Source of the DNA: an uncultured Acetatifactor sp.
GTDB lineage: Bacteria; Bacillota; Clostridia; Lachnospirales; Lachnospiraceae
Length of the DNA: 64,000 nucleotides
Reading direction: 5' to 3'
NCBI GenBank assembly: GCA_910578815.1
Contig: CAJTSE010000005.1
Span: 62,001-126,000 of the forward strand
The notes beneath the pieces were generated by a model. The model saw nothing but the letters and a program-made list of their open reading frames with translations, searched no databases and was not told the DNA's origin. This document shows, piece by piece, positions 52,371-59,228 of the stretch (position 1 is the stretch's first letter; each line of letters opens with the position of its first letter). The position numbers and the translations under genes are program-made.

Positions 52371-52807
52371 CTAATTTCCGCAGCAATCTTCACACTTGTC
52401 AAAGGCAGGGTTGAAGGCGTAAAAGTTTTTGGAATCCAGTTTATCCTGAACCAGACGCATTGCTTCACCGAAGCGCTGGAAGTGCACGACTTCACGCATA
52501 CGAAGGAATTTAATGGGCTCGCAAACATCAGGGTCGTCGATTAGACGGAGAATGTTGTCATAGGTGGTGCGTGCCTTCTGTTCTGCTGCCATATCCTCCA
52601 TCAGATCCGTGATGGGATCGCCTGTGACCTGGAACTGAGCTGCTGTGAAAGGAAAGCCGGAAGCGGCCTGTGGCCATACACCCACAGTGTGATCCACGTA
52701 ATAATTGGCAAAACCGCTCTTTTCGATTTCCTCCATTGACAGGTTTCTGGTCAGTTGGTGTACGATAGATGCCACCATCTCCAGATGTGCCAGTTCTTCT
52801 GTACCTA
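52371..52807 (-). pseudogene. cotJC: cotJC, 3' part (interrupted by a mobile element)
   Basis: This stretch encodes the last 143-144 residues of a CotJC/manganese-catalase-type protein (GTEELAHLEMVASIVHQL, then MAAEQKARTTYDNIL, MREVVHFQRFGEAM), ending in a Cys-rich FDKCEDCCGN tail. Upstream codons that precede GTEEL belong to the inserted element. The 5' part lies at 57821-58006. Joining both at the shared ACCTA core gives an uninterrupted protein of about 205 residues, near the normal CotJC size. The protein is a spore-coat component with an expected Mn-catalase fold. Confidence 0.9.
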
Positions 52808-52831
52808 GATGTGTAACGTTATTGCACATCT
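52803..52831. other. Attachment site on the cotJC 3' side
   Basis: The core ACCTA (52803-52807) is followed after 13 bases by ATTGCACATCT (52821-52831), the inverted copy of the arm at the other end. The outer flank is cotJC coding sequence. Confidence 0.8.
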
Positions 52832-52920
52832 GAAAACATAAGGAAATACAAGAATTCATGACACATCACCTATAATTTACATCTATAAAGTAGAAGTGGC
52901 GGGATTGCTCCCGCCATTTC

Positions 52921-53109
52921 CTAAATAGAAAACTTTTTCACTTCTTCCTGTGTAAGCTCGATCAGCTTCTTCCCACATCTCTTTGCATATCTTGATAATT
53001 CAAGCAAATTCACATGACAAGATGGTGCATTAACATATGGATTTGGCTGTTCAAAGTAGCTCTGAGCCGGAATCTGATTTTCCATGAATTTAGGTCTCGT
53101 TCCATTCAT
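52921..53109 (-). CDS. Small element-borne protein, partner of the GNAT gene
   Basis: The protein has 62 residues with the start at 53109 after GGAGGTG. It is hydrophilic, with a Pro/Gln-rich N-terminal half and a helical C-terminus (NLLELSRYAKRCGKKLIELT). Its start lies inside the end of the GNAT gene (20 bases overlap), so the two are coupled. I do not recognise it. A role as the antidote of a GNAT toxin is possible but only by arrangement. Confidence 0.6.
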   Translation of the reverse strand: MNGTRPKFMENQIPAQSYFEQPNPYVNAPSCHVNLLELSRYAKRCGKKLIELTQEEVKKFSI

Positions 53110-53650
53110 AGTGATACACCTCCAATAGATTTTTTGCTTGTTCCTCGTCAATAAAGAACTGGTACTGATGAAGCATTCCCAAATACTCCGCATGGAATAC
53201 ATCTATATAATGCCTTAATAATTCTTCATTAGCGGCAAATCCATGAATAGCTCCTTCATATCCCCATTCAATAGATTTATCGGCAGCTATGGCAAAAAGA
53301 TGACCACCTACGCCAACATATTTCTGATTGCCAAACTCATGCTTGTTGTTATGTGGAGCAGTACAAGCCCAATGAAGATAAGCGGCGTGGGAGTCCTTAT
53401 CATTTCTGACACCGACCAAGCCTTGGATGGTATTGTCATCCTTTAGGGCAAGGGCATATACTTCAACATTCTTTGGTATCTCGTTCCAGTTAATGTGCCA
53501 ACCATTGGACTTCTGGAATTTCTTAAGGTAAGTGCGGCTTTCGATTTTGAATACGACAGTTTCCTTGATATCGCCTGTCACAGTATCTTTCAGACAGGGA
53601 ACGATTTCATCTATCCAAATGTCGATACAGCCTTGTTCAATTGCTGTCAT
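53090..53650 (-). CDS. Element-borne GNAT-like protein
   Basis: The protein has 186 residues. The middle (VYALALKDDNTIQGLVGVRN and YVGVGGHLFAIAADKSIEWG) resembles a GNAT fold with the acetyl-CoA loop GVGGHL in place of the usual Q-x-x-G-x-G/A. The C-terminus is helical. AAGGGGTGA lies before the start. The next gene overlaps its end. It could be a metabolite or protein acetyltransferase, or a tRNA-targeting toxin; no clear choice can be made. Confidence 0.6.
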   Translation of the reverse strand: MTAIEQGCIDIWIDEIVPCLKDTVTGDIKETVVFKIESRTYLKKFQKSNGWHINWNEIPKNVEVYALALKDDNTIQGLVGVRNDKDSHAAYLHWACTAPHNNKHEFGNQKYVGVGGHLFAIAADKSIEWGYEGAIHGFAANEELLRHYIDVFHAEYLGMLHQYQFFIDEEQAKNLLEVYHYEWNET

Positions 53651-53683
53651 GTAATCACCCCTTACATAGTTATTTTTATGGGA

Positions 53684-54280
53684 CTATTGTTTTTTCTTTA
53701 CTACAAATCCAAGGAGGAAACCTGTACAAAATCCTAAAAGATGAATTACGAAGGTACATATTCCCAAAAAGTTTGATAATACAAAGTAATATAGCAGAAA
53801 ATGAAAGCCTTTTTGAGTTTTGTATTCATTCCATATAGTTCTATTTCGAATTAACCAATTCACAAGAACTCCAAGGCAAGCAAATATTGCCGGAGAAGCC
53901 CCATAGTTAAAACTATTTGGATAAAAAACAAATATTGTAATACCTGCAATAATTAATCCAATATGATAAACAAGTACTAATTGTATAATGCCAATTCTCT
54001 TTTCAAGATATATTCCAACATACCATAGTCCGAAAACATTAGCCAATAAGTGCCATATAGCAGTTTGAGTATATCCATATGTTATGAGTCGGTATAACTG
54101 AAAATTATTAAATACAGTTTTGTATGATTCGCCAAGGTAGTCAATTATGTTACCGCCACCGGATAATAGAATCCACAATAAATTATACTCACTTGATAAA
54201 ATGAAATTCATCAAGAATATAATGCACATAATGATTATCGCTGCATGTCGAAAACTATATGTTTTAGTTGCTATTTTCAT
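53684..54280 (-). CDS. Rhomboid-family intramembrane serine protease
   Basis: The protein has 198 residues and about six membrane helices. The catalytic features are visible: HLLAN (His77, Asn81) in helix 2, GASP with the nucleophile Ser129 in helix 4, and IHLLG with His180 in helix 6. Rhomboids cut membrane proteins within the bilayer. It is carried as cargo on the mobile element, which is unusual, and may act in shedding a surface protein or in signalling. GGGGAAAT precedes the start. Confidence 0.85.
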   Translation of the reverse strand: MKIATKTYSFRHAAIIIMCIIFLMNFILSSEYNLLWILLSGGGNIIDYLGESYKTVFNNFQLYRLITYGYTQTAIWHLLANVFGLWYVGIYLEKRIGIIQLVLVYHIGLIIAGITIFVFYPNSFNYGASPAIFACLGVLVNWLIRNRTIWNEYKTQKGFHFLLYYFVLSNFLGICTFVIHLLGFCTGFLLGFVVKKKQ

Positions 54281-54349
54281 TATTTATTTCCCCACAAGAA
54301 ACAAATGTATCTTTATCTATTTATATTATACCACATTTCCACCATTTTC

Positions 54350-54721
54350 TCAATCACAGCCACCAGACATACGTTCAAGTAAATGCTTGGAAAGTTCATA
54401 AAACATCAATGTTTCCGCTTCGTCCAAAGCATCCACACCGGAGAGGACGGAAGCAGTAATATTTGCAATATCTGTTTCTGTGACAGGGCGTTTAGCCTGT
54501 ATGTCATCGCTTTGCGCTTTTATTTTTGCCAGCATCTCTTGAAATTCCGTCTGTTCAATATCCTGTGGACCATTGCCATAATCAGCCTTGATATCCTTTA
54601 ATATGCTCATAAAGATATTGCGGAGCTTGTTCAAATCCGCTTCGTCACCACCGATTTTCTCGGCGTTTAACTGACGGATATCATGACTTATTTCCATGCA
54701 GTTCTCAGGATGTTCTTTCAT
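54350..54721 (-). CDS. Unknown element protein, possibly truncated at its 5' end
   Basis: From the ATG at 54721 (AAGGA five bases upstream) the protein has 123 residues, acidic and helical, ending ELSKHLLERMSGGCD. Coding-like sequence continues upstream in the same frame to about 54830 (ATLLDTADAYFKDAHKAGI and onward), so the real gene was probably longer. Further upstream the frame only reads the reverse of the relaxase gene. Function is unknown. Confidence 0.5.
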   Translation of the reverse strand: MKEHPENCMEISHDIRQLNAEKIGGDEADLNKLRNIFMSILKDIKADYGNGPQDIEQTEFQEMLAKIKAQSDDIQAKRPVTETDIANITASVLSGVDALDEAETLMFYELSKHLLERMSGGCD

Positions 54722-54838
54722 GAAATCCTTAAGGCTTGTTGTTGCAAGATTGATAACGTCATTTCGTGACTGGATTCCGGCTTTATGTGCATCTTTGAAA
54801 TAAGCATCTGCTGTATCAAGCAGTGTTGCAAAGTGAGG

Positions 54839-55864
54839 ATGTTCAATTATACAAAAGGTGCTATCGCAAAGATTGAGCGACATAACGAACGACAAAACGA
54901 GCATTACGGCAATCAGGACATTGATTTGGAGCGTAGTCACTTAAATTACCGATTGATGGAATGCGCAGAAAAGAATTACTTTGCGGCAGTAATGAAGCTG
55001 GTAGATGCCAGAAACAATCCTACCGGAAAGAAACTTCGCAAGGATGCTGTTGTATTAACAGAATTTATCATATCATCCAGCAATGAGTTTTTTGATACAT
55101 TATCACCGGAGAGACAAAAAGAATATTTTCAGTCTTCCATGAAGTATTTGGAAACTCTCTTTGGTAAGAAAAATACAATCTATGCCGTAGTCCACAATGA
55201 TGAGCATACACCGCATATGCACTTCGGATTTGTACCTATGACAGGGGATAATCGTGTCTGCGCTAAAGAGGTCATAAACCGTAATATTCTCCGGCAGATA
55301 CAGGAGGAACTGCCAAAGCATTTGCAGAAAGCCGGATTTGATATTGAGCGTGGTGAAGTGAATTCCGAAGCAGTTCACCGCACGGTAAAGCAGTATAAGG
55401 CAGATATGGAGAAAGAAAAGGCAGAGCTTGCCACGGTTATTCAAAGGCAAAAACAGGGGCTACAGGCAATTGCTGAAAAAAAGACGGATATTCGTTCTGT
55501 AGAGGAAATCACAACCGGTAAAACAATAATTGGTGGCAAGGTAACGGTGGAGGAAGCCGATTATCAGAAACTGGCTGATTTGGCAAAGAAACAGATTGCG
55601 GGAGAAAGCAAGGAGAAGAATCTTAAGAAAGAAAATGCTTCTCTTCGAAAGGAAAATCAGCAATTAAAGGCATTCAATGAAGTTCTAAGTTCCCAACTTA
55701 CCAGCGAACAGTCCATGAGTCAGCGGCTTACCTTAAAGAAGCTGGAGGCAGAGGTCAGGGAGCTTCATAAATTTAAGCAGATGGCAGAAAAGTTTCTTAC
55801 AGAGCATGGTTTAAAGGATTATTTCAGAAAAGCATTCATACATTCTAATAATCAGGAACTTTAG
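54839..55864 (+). CDS. MobV-family relaxase (plasmid recombination/mobilization enzyme)
   Basis: The protein has 341 residues from the ATG at 54839. The N-terminal IERHNERQNEHYGN and SHLNY segments and the metal site HNDEHTPHMHFGF near residue 120 define the Mob_Pre/MobV group, which nicks DNA at oriT for transfer. The C-terminal half is coiled coil (about 190-320). Compared with typical members the first strand (6-10 residues) is missing or altered, and no good ribosome binding site is visible. It may be N-terminally truncated by the same event that shortened the divergent gene next to it. Confidence 0.82.
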   Translation: MFNYTKGAIAKIERHNERQNEHYGNQDIDLERSHLNYRLMECAEKNYFAAVMKLVDARNNPTGKKLRKDAVVLTEFIISSSNEFFDTLSPERQKEYFQSSMKYLETLFGKKNTIYAVVHNDEHTPHMHFGFVPMTGDNRVCAKEVINRNILRQIQEELPKHLQKAGFDIERGEVNSEAVHRTVKQYKADMEKEKAELATVIQRQKQGLQAIAEKKTDIRSVEEITTGKTIIGGKVTVEEADYQKLADLAKKQIAGESKEKNLKKENASLRKENQQLKAFNEVLSSQLTSEQSMSQRLTLKKLEAEVRELHKFKQMAEKFLTEHGLKDYFRKAFIHSNNQEL

Positions 55865-55918
55865 GAGCAAATGGTGCTTGAAACAGATAAAAGTAGTCTT
55901 ACAGAAAAGGAGAATTTA

Positions 55919-56053
55919 ATGAATATAACACTTGATGCTACACAACAAAAGAAATTAAAGAAAACGCTGAAATGTGGTATCTACAAGGAGCTACATAAGA
56001 GGGATATCTTGTCAGATACGCAACTAAATAGCTTATTGGAACACAATTCGTAG
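55919..56053 (+). CDS. Small SHOCT-like protein
   Basis: The protein has 44 residues; AAAGGAG precedes the ATG at 55919. The pattern GIYKELHKRDILSDTQLNSL resembles the short C-terminal helical SHOCT module. Such tiny genes commonly precede recombinase genes on clostridial mobile elements. Its role is unknown; the recombinase starts 80 bases later. Confidence 0.65.
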   Translation: MNITLDATQQKKLKKTLKCGIYKELHKRDILSDTQLNSLLEHNS

Positions 56054-56133
56054 GATTTTACTTGCACATCACCATCCGCATTGTTATACTGTAGGTGGTG
56101 ATGTGTCAGCCTAACAAAAGGAGGACACACAGA

Positions 56134-57753
56134 ATGACAAAAAATAAACTTAGAGTTGCCGCATATTGCAGAGTTTCTACCGACAAGGACGACCAAACCA
56201 ATTCCTTAATCAACCAGCGTAAATACTTTGCGGATTATATTACACATCATGACGACTGGGTTCTGAGTGATGTGTATTATGATGAGGGTATCAGTGGTAC
56301 GCAGACCAAGAAGCGTGCCGGATTTAATGCTATGATTGAGGAAGCAATGCAAGGTGAAATTGACCTTATTCTTACCAAGGAAGTATGTCGATTTGCAAGA
56401 AATACCGTGGATACCCTGTCCTATACCCGAAAGCTAAAGGATAACGGTGTTGGTGTGATTTTTACCATTGATAACATTGATACCAGGGATTCGGATGGTG
56501 AGCTTCGTCTGACCATTATGGCAAGTATAGCACAGGAAGAAAGCCGTAAGACCTCGGAGCGTGTGAAATGGGGACAGAAACGCCGGATGGAGCAAGGGAT
56601 TGTCTTTGGTAGGGATTTGATTGGTTACAACGTCCGTAATGGGGAGCTTGCAATTAACGAGGAGGAAGTTCCTATCGTCCGTGCCATTTTTCATAAGTAC
56701 ACCAACGAGGGAAAAGGTACTCATGTGATTGCAAGGGAACTATCCGAGGAAGGATTACGCCCCAAGCGAGTTAAGCTGTGGTCTGCTACCGTTATTCTCA
56801 GGACTTTGCGAAACGAGAAATATGTGGGTGACTTGTGCCAGAAGAAAACCTTTACGCCCAACTATCTGACACATGCAAAGAAGTACAATCGAGGGAATGA
56901 AGAAATGGTTTATTTGAAAGACCACCATGAGCCTATCATTGATAGGGATTTGTGGAACCGTACACAGGAGGAGCTTCTTAGGCGTACTCCCACAGAGGAA
57001 GTGAAGTCTAAGCACAGCAACCGTTATTGGTGCAGTGGTAAGCTCTATTGTGGAATGTGCGGTCAGCGGTATGTCAGCCGTACCAAGAAGCTGAAAAACG
57101 GCACAACCTATAAGGCTTGGCGTTGCTATGCAGCGGCAAATCATGGAACCAGTAAGGTATCTGATGATGGCGAAGTAATCGGCTGTGACAATGGCTCTAT
57201 CAATGAGCGAGCATTGCTTACCTGTGTACATTATTGTATCTGCCAGCTACAGACCAATCAGAAGGAACTGAAGAAGGAAATTCTACAGGAAATCAAGGCA
57301 ATTAAAGGTATCACGGATAAGAAACTTGATACAAAGCGTATTACAGAGAAAATGGAAAGTCTGAATGCCAAGAAGCGTAAAGCCATTGATTTGATGTTGG
57401 ATGGATTGATTACAAAGGCAGATTTACAGGAGCAGACAAAATGGTACGATGAACAGCGTGCAGAGCTTTCCGAACTGCTTTCCAATTCACAGAATAAGGA
57501 CAAAGAACAAGCAATGCAGATTGATGTATTTGAGCAGTATATCACCGCTTTGGACGAGATTATGACCTTTGATGAAACCAACGAAAGTCTGTACCGTGAG
57601 ATATTGGATAAAATGGTTATTTACCATGACAACACTGTAGAGGTCTGGCTGAAATGCGTTCCCTTCGGCATGAAGCTGACCATTCACTCCTATGGTAAGA
57701 ATGAGGACTATACAACGGACATTCTTGCTATGGAGATTATGGAAAATTCTTAA
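56134..57753 (+). CDS. Large serine recombinase (integrase of the cotJC element)
   Basis: The protein has 539 residues from the ATG at 56134 (AAAGGAGG upstream). The resolvase-type catalytic domain begins VAAYCRVSTD with the nucleophile Ser15, and has the DEGISGT, FARN and SIAQEESRKTSERVKWG patterns. The recombinase domain and a zinc ribbon follow (CGMCGQRY near 312 and paired later cysteines), then a long coiled coil (about 380-460). It would cut and rejoin the cotJC target at the ACCTA core. It lies at the end of the element next to one attachment site, as is normal. Confidence 0.95.
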   Translation: MTKNKLRVAAYCRVSTDKDDQTNSLINQRKYFADYITHHDDWVLSDVYYDEGISGTQTKKRAGFNAMIEEAMQGEIDLILTKEVCRFARNTVDTLSYTRKLKDNGVGVIFTIDNIDTRDSDGELRLTIMASIAQEESRKTSERVKWGQKRRMEQGIVFGRDLIGYNVRNGELAINEEEVPIVRAIFHKYTNEGKGTHVIARELSEEGLRPKRVKLWSATVILRTLRNEKYVGDLCQKKTFTPNYLTHAKKYNRGNEEMVYLKDHHEPIIDRDLWNRTQEELLRRTPTEEVKSKHSNRYWCSGKLYCGMCGQRYVSRTKKLKNGTTYKAWRCYAAANHGTSKVSDDGEVIGCDNGSINERALLTCVHYCICQLQTNQKELKKEILQEIKAIKGITDKKLDTKRITEKMESLNAKKRKAIDLMLDGLITKADLQEQTKWYDEQRAELSELLSNSQNKDKEQAMQIDVFEQYITALDEIMTFDETNESLYREILDKMVIYHDNTVEVWLKCVPFGMKLTIHSYGKNEDYTTDILAMEIMENS

Positions 57754-57754
57754 G

Positions 57755-57780
57755 GCTCCGGAAACTGAAACTCCCGGAGC
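57755..57780 (+). terminator. Hairpin after the recombinase gene
   Basis: GCTCCGG (57755-57761) pairs perfectly with CCGGAGC (57774-57780). There is no T run, so termination would be weak. Confidence 0.5.
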
Positions 57781-57795
57781 ATCTACTTAAATCTA

Positions 57796-57825
57796 AGATG
57801 TGCAATTATAACACCGATACACCTA
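57796..57825. other. Attachment site on the cotJC 5' side
   Basis: AGATGTGCAAT (57796-57806) is the exact inverted copy of the arm at 52821-52831. After 14 bases comes the core ACCTA (57821-57825), then cotJC coding sequence. In the excised circle both arms would flank the core nearly symmetrically (14 and 13 bases). Confidence 0.8.
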
Positions 57826-58006
57826 TATCTGTCAATAAACCGGCCACTTTGCGGTCAGGCATGGAGTAGCGCTGGGAGAGGTAGCGCATGCTGGCTCCCA
57901 TCTCACCGTCTGGTCCGCCGTACTGGGAGATGATTGCCTGCGCCAGCATGGGGTTGGGATTCTTGATATTTACGGGAAATTCAAGTCTTTTTTCATAATT
58001 CCACAT
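57821..58006 (-). pseudogene. cotJC: cotJC, 5' part (interrupted by a mobile element)
   Basis: This encodes the first 62 residues of CotJC (MWNYEKRLEFPV, then AQAIISQYGGPDGEMGASMRYL). After Gly62 the frame enters the element and stops five codons later (VSVL, stop). The start follows the cotJB stop directly. The remaining codons are at 52371-52807. Confidence 0.9.
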
Positions 58007-58261
58007 TTATACACACGCTCCTTCCCAGGGCAGGGGTGCCGCGCCCCATCTCCAGTCCTTGCTACACTCTGTCATATCAAGGGTCAAAGGATAGTAATTT
58101 GTTGAAAATTCCTTCATCATCTGTTTGCGAATATTGTTATAGTGATTAAAGTATTCCATGGCGTTGCGGTCCGTGGGATGGGTATCAAGGAAGAGAGTAA
58201 GTTCAGTTACCACGAAGCTTACAATACCAATATCTTTTAAAAGCTGTTCTTTCCGGCCCAT
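58007..58261 (-). CDS. cotJB: Spore coat protein CotJB
   Basis: The protein has 84 residues. The ATG at 58261 shares a base with the cotJA stop and has AAGGAG nine bases upstream; the in-frame ATG at 58270 directly abuts that site and is less likely. The sequence (FVVTELTLFLDTHPTDRNAMEYFNHY) is typical of CotJB. It works with CotJA and CotJC in the spore coat. Confidence 0.92.
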   Translation of the reverse strand: MGRKEQLLKDIGIVSFVVTELTLFLDTHPTDRNAMEYFNHYNNIRKQMMKEFSTNYYPLTLDMTECSKDWRWGAAPLPWEGACV

Positions 58262-58428
58262 CAGACGCATCTCCTTCCTGTGAAAGGTTTATCCAGTTCG
58301 GGGAATATGGTTCCGGTGCAGTAAGCTTTTTCCAGATCGTCAAATAATCTGCTGAATTTCTGCCAGGGGACATACGCCATGGCAACGGGAAATTCGTCAA
58401 TATTATTTTCGCACTTATAATCCTGCAT
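58261..58428 (-). CDS. cotJA: Spore coat associated protein CotJA
   Basis: The protein has 55 residues, starting at 58428 after AAAGGA. The family sequence AMAYVPWQKFSRLFDDLEKAY and the Pro-rich end FPELDKPF are clear. It is the first gene of the cotJABC operon, which is mother-cell expressed in Bacillus. I see no convincing sigma-E promoter before it. Confidence 0.9.
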   Translation of the reverse strand: MQDYKCENNIDEFPVAMAYVPWQKFSRLFDDLEKAYCTGTIFPELDKPFTGRRCV

Positions 58429-58497
58429 TTTACGTCCTTTCTGTTTCTTTTTGGTTAGTATTATCATATGTTTTTTGACGGAAAGTGTTCGATGAGG

Positions 58498-59112
58498 TTA
58501 CTCAAGTCGATGAGGTTCTGCATGTTTCATGACTTCTAAACTTCTCGGCTTTTCTTTACGGCCCACAGTAAGGGTTTCAACGGCTTTGATAAAGCATTCT
58601 TCGCCGGTGACCGTTACCGTTGCCTTGCCCTTCTGAAAAGATATTTTCAGTTCATAAGGAGGGTGATCAGGGTAATTATCTGTCTCTTTCGTCATCAGTG
58701 CTGTAGTAGTCCCCTGTAATAAAATAGGCTCCGTCAGCTGCCACATCCGGTATAACAACGGAAAGTTCTGAGGGCAGCGTTTTTTGAAGCGCTTCGAAAA
58801 GCTTCTTTGGAGAATGGATGCTGCCCGTGTTTACGCCGTATTTTTCGGTCAGTTCAGGAATCCAGGGAAAGATGTCATACAGATAGGGTGAAACAGGATT
58901 ATTCTGATCCTTTGAAGTGTCAAATTCAAATACGCCATGCAGGGTGGAAGCCGCCAGGTATCCGCTTTCCGTGCTGTCAGCCAGATTTTTATTTTTCGGT
59001 TTTCATCATGAGCTTCGAGGGAGTGATTCGATGTATTTTCTATGACTGTACAAGCAGAAAGAGATATGCTGACACAGAGAAAAAGCAACAAAATTGCTGT
59101 TGCTTTTTTCAC
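58498..59112 (-). pseudogene. Lipoprotein gene with two frameshifts
   Basis: The start at 59112 gives a signal peptide with the lipobox LSAC near residue 21, then SLEAHDENRKIK. At an A5 run near 58989 the frame shifts: the coherent sequence continues one frame over (NLADSTESGYLAASTLHG, then YLYDIFPWIPELTEKYG) to a stop near 58683. It then continues in a third frame (ETDNYPDHPPYELKI) to the stop at 58498. Both shifts lie at short A runs (one base missing, one extra), so mutation or sequencing error are both possible. The repaired protein would have about 200 residues. Function is unknown. Confidence 0.75.
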
Positions 59113-59228
59113 TGTTTATTTTTTTGTAAAGCAGCAAAAACGCAACCGATTTTCTTCCTCCGTATAATGCTTATAATGTAAATGATAGCAAAATGGAGGT
59201 CGGCTGTAAAGCGCTTTAATGAAGATTG

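Larger units (their letters stand above)
52803..57825. mobile_element. Integrative mobilizable element of about 5.0 kb inserted in cotJC
   Basis: The element lies between two copies of the 5-base core ACCTA (52803-52807 and 57821-57825), 5018 bp apart. It carries a large serine recombinase, a MobV relaxase, a small SHOCT-like gene, and minus-strand cargo (62-residue protein, GNAT protein, rhomboid protease, unknown protein). It is more AT-rich in the cargo half than the host DNA. It splits cotJC in codon 62 and excision would restore the frame. With a relaxase but no type IV secretion genes it would need a helper element to transfer. Confidence 0.9.

Noticed and set aside
54830..54940. Hydrophobic N-terminal helix for the unknown minus-strand element protein
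   Set aside because: This stretch is the reverse complement of conserved relaxase sequence; its hydrophobicity is a by-product of the charged residues on the other strand.
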